Assembly (NCBI GenBank): GCA_964632135.1 | Contig: CAZWEI010000023.1 | Coordinates: 1 to 18,071, forward strand | Direction of reading: 5' to 3' | DNA length: 18,071 bases | DNA from: JBFMAP01 sp964632135 | Lineage (GTDB): Archaea > Micrarchaeota > Micrarchaeia > Burarchaeales > JBFMAP01 | Part shown: positions 12,932-18,071 of the stretch, one piece after another | How positions within the stretch are numbered: position 1 is the stretch's first letter | Layout: the number at the start of each line of letters is the position of its first letter | The notes under the pieces: model-generated | Told to the model about the DNA's origin: nothing | Database searches by the model: none | Seen by the model: the letters and a program-made list of their open reading frames with translations, nothing else | Made by a program: the position numbers and the translations under genes

Positions 12932-14101
12932 CTACTTCCTCTCGAGCCTAGCGAGCCTCTGCTTGTACTCGCTCAGCCTTCGCTCGTAACTCTTCCTGTC
13001 GCCCTTTCCCTTCGCGTAATAGTCCTCCTGAAGTTTTTTCATGAGCGCGAGAATTTCCTTCCTCTCGCTTTCGCGCGCAGTTTTTCTCTTTCTCGCGCGC
13101 AGCGCAAACAGAAGCACGGTAAGCAAAACCAAAAACAAAAACACCGGGACCGCGCTCTGCAGAAGCAAATTCACCTGGCTCGCGCGGAACGTTATTGTCT
13201 TCGTTGCGCTCCCGGAGTTTCCCGCCTCGTCTTTCACATCGACAAAAAAATCGACCACGCCCTCCCTCGCGCCCGAGAAACCCGCCGAGCAGATGCTTTC
13301 CGTGCAGTCGAAAATCATTTCCCCGCCGCCCGCGCGCGCGTTTATTACCGGATTTTGGACGGACGCGCCCGAGTCGTAGTGTAGTTCTATTTTAATTTCG
13401 ACCGGCTCCCCCTGCGCGAGAATCTCCTCGTGCGGCTCGATGAACGCGACGATGATTCGCGCGGGCTCGACCGTGAACGCGCCCGCCGCCTCGCCGCCGT
13501 AAGTTTTGTTTTCCGTGGTTTTCATTGCGGTGACGCGGACCGTTCGCGCGCCGAGCGAGAGGTTGAAGGGAATTGCCATGCCGGCGGAATAAACCCCGTT
13601 TCCAATTTCAACGAGGGGAATTTTTTCCCCAAATAAAAATGCGAACGCGCTCGCGCCAATGATGGGTTCGCCCGCGTCGGTTATGCGCGCGCGGATTTCG
13701 ATGTTTTCCGTGCGCGAGTAACTTATCGGCAGTGGATTTTGAATTTTCACCAGATAGAAGGCGGATTCTGCCGAGTGCGAGATTGTGATGTTTTTTTCCG
13801 CGCTTTCGTTTCCAACGTCAACGTCCGCGCGCCACGCGCCTGACGGGTCGAGCGGGGAGACGGTGTAGTTGAGGGTGAATCTGCTCCTGTTCAGCGGCGC
13901 GCTTCCCTCGAAAATCGTGTAGTTCTCGAAAAATATTTTCAACCGCGCGGAGGTCGCGTTTGTCGTGTTCGAGAAGCCGGCTAGTTGGATCGTCTCGCCT
14001 TTCTTGTACGTGATTTTGTTCGTCGAAATTGCAAGCGAATGCGCGAGAAGCGCGAGTGCGAGAATGAAGATAAAAATGCGTGTTGTTTGCGTTGCGTTCA
14101 T
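12932..14101 (-). CDS. Single-pass membrane protein with Ig-like ectodomain and SHOCT-like tail (389 aa)
   Basis: ATG at 14101 with AGTGAT upstream, overlapping the stop of the preceding gene. A signal peptide (about residues 9-24, IFIFILALALLAHSLA) leads to about 285 residues of beta-rich Ig-like domains with many N-glycosylation sequons (NTT, NAT, NYT, NRS, NES). A transmembrane helix lies at about 312-334, then a basic stop-transfer (RARKRK). A charged 55-residue cytoplasmic tail follows, with a short helix pair resembling SHOCT-type tails (L-KKLQEDYYAKG, then SYERRLSEYKQRLARL). The protein aligns collinearly with the C-terminal part of the neighbouring 674-aa protein (SYxRxExI, EPARI/QPAQL, GExVxIxxxxxYxSG, AREG, DxxGNxGS), so the two are tandem paralogues. 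It lacks that neighbour's Cys-rich head. Last gene of the operon. Its function is unknown; coupling the ATPase to the envelope is a guess. Confidence 0.88.
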   Translation of the reverse strand: MNATQTTRIFIFILALALLAHSLAISTNKITYKKGETIQLAGFSNTTNATSARLKIFFENYTIFEGSAPLNRSRFTLNYTVSPLDPSGAWRADVDVGNESAEKNITISHSAESAFYLVKIQNPLPISYSRTENIEIRARITDAGEPIIGASAFAFLFGEKIPLVEIGNGVYSAGMAIPFNLSLGARTVRVTAMKTTENKTYGGEAAGAFTVEPARIIVAFIEPHEEILAQGEPVEIKIELHYDSGASVQNPVINARAGGGEMIFDCTESICSAGFSGAREGVVDFFVDVKDEAGNSGSATKTITFRASQVNLLLQSAVPVFLFLVLLTVLLFALRARKRKTARESERKEILALMKKLQEDYYAKGKGDRKSYERRLSEYKQRLARLERK

Positions 14102-14105
14102 TTTA

Positions 14106-16130
14106 TCACTTCAAATCCTTTTCAATCCTGTCAAGTTCCGCGTCGTACTTATCAACAAGTTCGTCGTACGCGCGCCTGCTGAGCGTCCCGCGGTTGAAGT
14201 ACTGGTCCTGCGCGCTCGCCTTCAAATTCAGCAGTTCTGCCTTTCGCTTCAGCATTTCATTTCTTCTCCGCATTCTTGAGGCGGAGAATGTCACGAACGC
14301 GATTATGAGGACGAGCGCGAGCGCGGCTGCGATTATGTACGTTTTGTAATTTTCAAGATAATAGAACGGTGATTTTCCTGAAACTCTGAACGAGGTGGAG
14401 TGCGAGCCCGCGTTCCCGTATGCATCCGAGATGTTCGCGGTTATTTTTATTTCGCCCTCGCGCGCGGGTTTGTAGTTCGCGGTGTAGATTCCCGTTTCAA
14501 TTTGCGCGAGAACTAGTGTTTCGTCTCCGACGAGCAGGGTTGCATTTTCAGCGGATGCCGGCTCTCCGGAAGTATACAGCGCCTTCAGTCTGATTTGAAC
14601 CTGCTCTCCTATTTGGAACTCGTTTTTTGCCGGCTCTAGGAATTCAAGAGCGAGCTGCGCCGGCTGCAGCGTTATCGATGCGGACACGCTCCCGCTGTAA
14701 CTCGCGTTCTCGTCGGATTTGAGCGCGTCGACTTTTATGCTCCACGCGCCAAGAGGCTCGTCGAACGGGGGCGTGTAATAAAGAGTGTAAGTCCCGGGTT
14801 CAATCTCATTCAGTTGCATCTGGATGTTTTTCGGTGTGCGGAGGACGGCGCGCGCGCCTGAAACTGGATTTCCTCTTGACGTGATTTTGACGGTTATTGG
14901 AATCTCCTCCCCCCTCTTGTACGACACCCTGGCGAATGGCGTGAATACAAGTGCGAGTGATGTTGCGGCTGGTTCAATCACGTTTATTGAACTCTGCGCG
15001 TTCGCGGTGTTCCCGAACTCATCGGAAAAGTTCGTGCTCAATTTCCAAGAGCCGGCCGGCTCTGCGAGAGTTGTGTGATACGAATATGAAAAAATTCCAT
15101 TCTCCAATTCGGTTATAATTTCGAAAATTTTCTGCGTGCCGGCGCTCGCGGTTAGCGTAATACTCCCGGAGAGGGGGATTCCGCGGCGGGAGATTGTCCC
15201 GTTTATGTCGAGTATGTCGCCCTTCTCAATCTCCGCTTGCGCGGATATGAGCGCATCCAGACTCGCGTTTATGTTCGGGTTGGCTGTTTTTGTGCCCCTG
15301 AGTGTGAAACGCTTTGCCTCGAAAGTTATCGCCGGCTGTCCGCTTGTTGCGTTCTTACCTAAAACGAGCGAGGCCGCGTAGATTCCGTCGCTTGCATTTT
15401 CATCACTGTGTTTCCCATCATCGTATAGGTTTATTTTTCCGAAGAATCCGCCCGCGCTCACCAACGCGCCGAGAGCAGGCGCGCCCTCGATGCTTGCATT
15501 GACTTTTAGAAGCATCCCGTCACCGCGCATGTAACTCTCGTTTGCTTTCGGGCTCAGCACTGTGAGAGTAATTTCCTTCGGAAGGCAGTCCATCGGGCAG
15601 TTTGAGTAACTCTCGCCTGACTCGCAAACGCCGTTCCCGCAGCAGGATTTTCTCACAATGCACACGCAACCATCAACCGTGCACGCAAGGGAACCGCACG
15701 GACCCGCGCACGCGCCTGAGCATGTCCCGCAGTCGCCTGGGCAGGAGCATTTTGTCTCGCCCGAGTCGCATATCCTGTTGCCGCACGTGGGGATGCAGTC
15801 GCCGGAACACGAATAATTCTCGCTTCCCTCGCAGATTTTATTTCCACAGCAGTTCGTTCTATATACGGGAATGCACGCGCCCCCGGAGCACCCGTACTCC
15901 GCGCACGTGTTGTTCACGACGCCGCCAGAGCACGTTCCGCAGTCCAGGGGGCAGTTGCACCTGTTATCCCAGGAGTCGCACCTCCCGTTACCGCACGAAC
16001 TCGTGCAGTCGGTATCGTTGCCGATGCAGCCTGGAGTGCACACGCCGTCCCCGCCAACGCACACGAGCGGGGCTGAGTAGATTAGAGAAGAGAAAATGAA
16101 AAGCGCAAGAAGCAGAAGCGTTTTGGAAAT
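14106..16130 (-). CDS. Cys-rich, Ig-like single-pass membrane protein, probable ATT start (674 aa)
   Basis: The first standard start in frame is GTG at 16064, but that would remove the export signal. The frame is open upstream to a TGA at 16148. An ATT at 16130, preceded by GGTGGT, gives (M)SKTLLLLALFIFSSLIYSA, a good signal peptide. Residues about 24-182 are Cys-rich with four CGNxxC-DxxExxC-CPxDC units (at about 46, 94, 116 and 163), a disulfide module frequent in archaeal surface proteins. Several Ig-like beta domains with sequons follow. A transmembrane helix lies at about 597-619, then RMRRR and a charged tail (AQDQYFNRGTLSRRAYDELV) resembling SHOCT motifs. It is paralogous to the 389-aa product that begins 4 nt downstream. 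Middle gene of the operon, 15 nt after the ATPase. Its role is unknown; a receptor or envelope structural subunit is possible. Confidence 0.85.
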   Translation of the reverse strand: MSKTLLLLALFIFSSLIYSAPLVCVGGDGVCTPGCIGNDTDCTSSCGNGRCDSWDNRCNCPLDCGTCSGGVVNNTCAEYGCSGGACIPVYRTNCCGNKICEGSENYSCSGDCIPTCGNRICDSGETKCSCPGDCGTCSGACAGPCGSLACTVDGCVCIVRKSCCGNGVCESGESYSNCPMDCLPKEITLTVLSPKANESYMRGDGMLLKVNASIEGAPALGALVSAGGFFGKINLYDDGKHSDENASDGIYAASLVLGKNATSGQPAITFEAKRFTLRGTKTANPNINASLDALISAQAEIEKGDILDINGTISRRGIPLSGSITLTASAGTQKIFEIITELENGIFSYSYHTTLAEPAGSWKLSTNFSDEFGNTANAQSSINVIEPAATSLALVFTPFARVSYKRGEEIPITVKITSRGNPVSGARAVLRTPKNIQMQLNEIEPGTYTLYYTPPFDEPLGAWSIKVDALKSDENASYSGSVSASITLQPAQLALEFLEPAKNEFQIGEQVQIRLKALYTSGEPASAENATLLVGDETLVLAQIETGIYTANYKPAREGEIKITANISDAYGNAGSHSTSFRVSGKSPFYYLENYKTYIIAAALALVLIIAFVTFSASRMRRRNEMLKRKAELLNLKASAQDQYFNRGTLSRRAYDELVDKYDAELDRIEKDLK

Positions 16131-16145
16131 ATAACCACCACAATC

Positions 16146-16922
16146 TCAAACGTGAATTCTCCCGTGCGCGTGTATCGCGATTCCCTTGTTCGTTATCTCA
16201 TAGGGCACGATTCTTCGCACGTGCCCGCAGCACCTCAACTTCAATATTTCGATTCCGCGCTCCCTGACCACGCCCTTCTTTATATTATACATAACTATTA
16301 CTCCATCAGAAAGAAACTCCTCAATCCCCAGTCGGCTGTACATTCTCGGCTCCTGCTCTGTCTCCGTGATGGCGAACGTGACCGCGTTCAGGCTCGCGAA
16401 CGTCTTGAAAAGATGGCGCACGTAGGTGCGGTATTCCTCCGCGTGCTCCATGAACGCGGACGAGAGCGCTGTCAGCGAGTCAATCACCACGCGGTCTGGC
16501 TTGAAAGGTAGTTCCAAATCCTTGACCTCGATGAGAAGTTTCTCGCGCTGGTGCGCGACCGCAGCTTCTACAGAGCGCGCGAGCTCGAACGGGTCGACGC
16601 GGAGGAGCGCGAGTTTCCCCTCGTCCTCCAGTTTCTCTACGTTCCAGCCGAAATTGCCCAGCATGTGCCTCCTTAGTTTTTCGGGCGATTCCTCGAAGGA
16701 GATGTAGATTCCGCGCTCGCCCTTGAGCGCGCTGTTGTAAAGTGACTGCATGCAGAAAGTGCTCTTCCCAGTCCCGCATCCCCCAGAGATGAGGAGCGTG
16801 CTCCCCCTCTCGACGCCCCGCCTGTCGATTAATTCGTCCATACCTGAAATGCGGAGAGGGATGAACTCGCCCGAGCCCCTCCCCTTCTTCCTGTCCTCCT
16901 TTGCTATTGGAAATAGGTTCAT
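16146..16922 (-). CDS. KaiC/RecA-like ATPase (258 aa)
   Basis: ATG 16922 with GTGAT just upstream. A single KaiC-type RecA domain: G-x-DELIDRRGVERGS entry (about 27-41), Walker A GGCGTGKST (47-55), the KaiC catalytic-carboxylate position ISFEES (74-79), Walker B RVVIDSL (144-150), an ITETEQ strand (185-190), and the typical KaiC C-terminal pattern LKLRCCGHVRRIVPYEITNKGI (227-248), here with an unusual CC where KaiC-like proteins mostly have GT. Family members bind and hydrolyse ATP, often as hexamers. Archaeal versions include signalling proteins and ArlH of the archaellum. First gene of an operon with two membrane proteins bearing cytoplasmic tails, which suggests an ATPase acting at the inner face of the membrane (inference). 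It is shorter than two-domain KaiC and is not RadA, as the N-terminal HhH domain is missing. Confidence 0.88.
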   Translation of the reverse strand: MNLFPIAKEDRKKGRGSGEFIPLRISGMDELIDRRGVERGSTLLISGGCGTGKSTFCMQSLYNSALKGERGIYISFEESPEKLRRHMLGNFGWNVEKLEDEGKLALLRVDPFELARSVEAAVAHQREKLLIEVKDLELPFKPDRVVIDSLTALSSAFMEHAEEYRTYVRHLFKTFASLNAVTFAITETEQEPRMYSRLGIEEFLSDGVIVMYNIKKGVVRERGIEILKLRCCGHVRRIVPYEITNKGIAIHAHGRIHV

Positions 16923-16940
16923 AAAATCACAAAACTCGTA

Positions 16941-16969
16941 TATTTATATAGTAATAAAGGTATATATTA
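16941..16969. promoter_or_regulatory. Divergent TATA-rich promoter between the ATPase and the 148-aa gene
   Basis: The 62-bp gap 16923-16984 is A/T-rich. Minus strand: TATATAAATA (16941-16950), about 20-28 bp upstream of ATG 16922. Plus strand: TATTTATATA at the same place, and TATATATTA at 16961-16969. The overlapping box could serve both directions. The plus-strand gene has a GGTGA Shine-Dalgarno at 16975-16979. Confidence 0.55.
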
Positions 16970-16984
16970 TAGCAGGTGAAGAGG

Positions 16985-17431
16985 ATGGCTGAGGTACCAG
17001 GGCTGGCTGTGAAAACGCCAGTTGATAGATTAAAACGAGGCATCGACACAATAGAGAAGATAGAGGCAGCCAGAGCGGTAGAGCAGGTTCAGAGCCATAG
17101 GAAATTCACGAATTTTTTTAAGAAGGCCGCCAATTTGTTCGAGAGTTCGCTTGGCGGGAAGCAGCCTGAAAAACTTAATCTTGTGTATTCTGGAGCAAAC
17201 GGGACAGTTGCATCAACCGTTAATGAAATACTCACGGAACCTCGTCCATTGAAGCTGAAAGTCGCTGGAGAAACTTCAACAATGCAGAACATAACCGACT
17301 GGCTTAGGAACGCGGCTGGGAAGATTGGAAGCGAATTAAATCCTGCGGTTATAGCGGCCGCAACCACTATCGTACTCGCGGGGATAGTCGGGTGGATGCT
17401 TAGGCAGTTCTTCCCACGCAAGGATAAGTAG
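16985..17431 (+). CDS. Tail-anchored membrane protein of unknown function (148 aa)
   Basis: I chose ATG 16985 over the in-frame GTG 16976 because GGTGA (16975-16979) then acts as a ribosome binding site at 5-nt spacing. The protein has no signal peptide. Residues about 12-58 are amphipathic and basic, probably helical (VDRLKRGIDTIEKIEAARAV, FTNFFKKAANLF). The middle is soluble. One transmembrane helix lies near the C-terminus (about 119-139, NPAVIAAATTIVLAGIVGWM) followed by LRQFFPRKDK, so most of it should face the cytoplasm. I recognise no family. It is divergent from the ATPase operon and 63 nt before a DNA glycosylase gene. Confidence 0.75.
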   Translation: MAEVPGLAVKTPVDRLKRGIDTIEKIEAARAVEQVQSHRKFTNFFKKAANLFESSLGGKQPEKLNLVYSGANGTVASTVNEILTEPRPLKLKVAGETSTMQNITDWLRNAAGKIGSELNPAVIAAATTIVLAGIVGWMLRQFFPRKDK

Positions 17432-17449
17432 CGCGTTTTCTGCACATCC

Positions 17450-17454
17450 TTTTT
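17450..17454 (+). terminator. Short T-tract after the 148-aa gene
   Basis: TTTTT lies 18 nt past the stop codon. Archaeal RNA polymerase can terminate on T-tracts alone, but this one is short and the next gene begins only 40 nt further on, so read-through is also likely. Confidence 0.2.
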
Positions 17455-17494
17455 AGTTCTATTGCAATAATTGAAGTAAACGCTAGGTGCGTTC

Positions 17495-18071
17495 ATGCGT
17501 TCCAAACTTCTTAAAATTTACAACGAGCTTCTGCACGAGTTCGGGAAGCAGCATTGGTGGCCTGCGGAGACTCCTTTTGAAGTGATTGTAGGCGCAATAC
17601 TAACGCAGCAGACGAACTGGAAAAACGTCGAGAAAGCCGTAGCGAAACTAAAGGAAAGAAAATTAATGAGCGCTCGGGCGCTCGCGAATTCGAAACTCGC
17701 GGAAGTTGAGGAATGTACGCATTGCACTGGTTTTTACAAGCAAAAAACAAGACGCCTCGTTGGAGTTTGCAAATACCTCGCGCGCAACTACGATGGAGAT
17801 TTGGACGGGTTTTTCAGCCGCGAGCTGGGCGTGGTGCGCGAGGAGTTGCTTTCCTTGCACGGAATTGGTCCCGAGACAGCGGATAGCATCCTCCTCTACG
17901 CAGGCGGGAAACCGGTATTTGTTATCGACGCGTACACGAGAAGATTTTGCAACGAGAAAAAACTCGCGGATGGGCGCGCGAATTACGAAACTCTCCGCTC
18001 ATTTTTCGAGAAGAATTTGCCGCGCGACGTAAATCTGTACAAGGAGTTCCACGCGCTCATCGTCGAGTGGG
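17495..18071 (+). CDS. HhH-GPD DNA glycosylase, COG2231/MagIII-like (endonuclease III relative), partial at C-terminus
   Basis: ATG 17495 preceded by AGGTG at 7-nt spacing; 192 codons before the right edge. It fits the endonuclease III fold: FEVIVGAILTQQTNWKNVEKA at about 28-48 (substrate-pocket helix), helix-hairpin-helix LHGIGPETADSILLYA at 121-136, and the catalytic aspartate D145 in VFVIDAYTRR. The Nth lysine position is Glu (E127), so lyase activity is not expected and a monofunctional base-excision glycosylase is likely, as in the COG2231/MagIII group (3-methyladenine removal in Helicobacter). The C-terminal [4Fe-4S] cysteines typical of the family would lie beyond the window. An Nth-proper identity is less likely. 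The substrate cannot be told from the sequence. Confidence 0.85.
   Translation, partial: MRSKLLKIYNELLHEFGKQHWWPAETPFEVIVGAILTQQTNWKNVEKAVAKLKERKLMSARALANSKLAEVEECTHCTGFYKQKTRRLVGVCKYLARNYDGDLDGFFSRELGVVREELLSLHGIGPETADSILLYAGGKPVFVIDAYTRRFCNEKKLADGRANYETLRSFFEKNLPRDVNLYKEFHALIVEW

Noticed and set aside
12825..12932. N-terminal extension of the MNT protein from ATG 12932
   Set aside because: It would translate through the TATA box and inverted repeats. ATG 12824 has a well-spaced AAGGTG and begins the winged-helix domain.
12902..13636. Plus-strand ORFs opposite the 389-aa membrane protein
   Set aside because: Arg- and Ser-rich shadows of a gene with clear signal peptide, Ig-like and transmembrane features on the minus strand.
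15602..16099. 165-codon plus-strand ORF opposite the Cys-rich head
   Set aside because: Its Arg/Ser/Cys-rich sequence follows from reading the Cys-repeat codons backwards. The opposite frame has the real motifs.
17089..17860. Minus-strand ORFs opposite the 148-aa protein and the glycosylase
   Set aside because: No domains, and they are antisense to genes with good ribosome binding sites and, for the glycosylase, clear catalytic motifs.

Overview
The window looks like a piece of an archaeal chromosome, most probably from a DPANN-type lineage (for example Micrarchaeota or Diapherotrites; inferred, not proven). Reasons: archaeal TATA boxes (TTATATAAA, TATATAAATA) at the expected distance upstream of genes, GGTG/GTGAT-type Shine-Dalgarno sequences, GTG/TTG starts, a KaiC-like ATPase, an AbrB-type mini-regulator, an MNT/HEPN pair, and very large Cys-rich surface proteins with N-glycosylation sequons. 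There are no rRNA or tRNA genes, CRISPR arrays or transposases.

Region 1 (1-11254, minus strand) is one uninterrupted reading frame: the first 3751 codons of a giant secreted or surface protein that runs off the left edge. N to C it has a hydrophobic export segment, an Ig-like region, two DUF4215/Myxococcus-type Cys-rich repeats, a von Willebrand A domain with a complete MIDAS, a long Cys-rich stretch, and about fifteen Ig/OmpL47-like modules. The core is six alternating A-B pairs, including a 263-bp exact DNA duplication. It ends with more Ig-like domains. Every plus-strand ORF across this interval is a shadow of this frame.

Region 2 (11255-12910) is regulatory and stress-related. A 170-nt leader with a TATA box and a perfect 14-bp palindrome precedes the giant gene. 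Upstream of that, on the same strand, are a small AbrB/SpoVT-like protein followed by a hairpin terminator, then an overlapping MNT nucleotidyltransferase (with N-terminal winged helix) and HEPN gene. The HEPN gene carries a one-base frameshift. The MNT promoter contains several inverted repeats.

Region 3 (12932-16922, minus strand) is a tight three-gene operon: a KaiC/RecA-like ATPase, then two adjacent paralogous single-pass membrane proteins with Ig-like ectodomains and similar short charged SHOCT-like cytoplasmic tails. Gaps are 15 and 4 nt. The larger membrane protein seems to start at ATT, because only that start gives it a signal peptide. This operon is the best candidate for an undescribed envelope system.

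Region 4 (16923-18071, plus strand) starts at a divergent promoter shared with the ATPase. It holds a 148-aa tail-anchored membrane protein of unknown function and then the first 192 codons of an HhH-GPD DNA glycosylase of the COG2231/MagIII type, lacking the Nth catalytic lysine.
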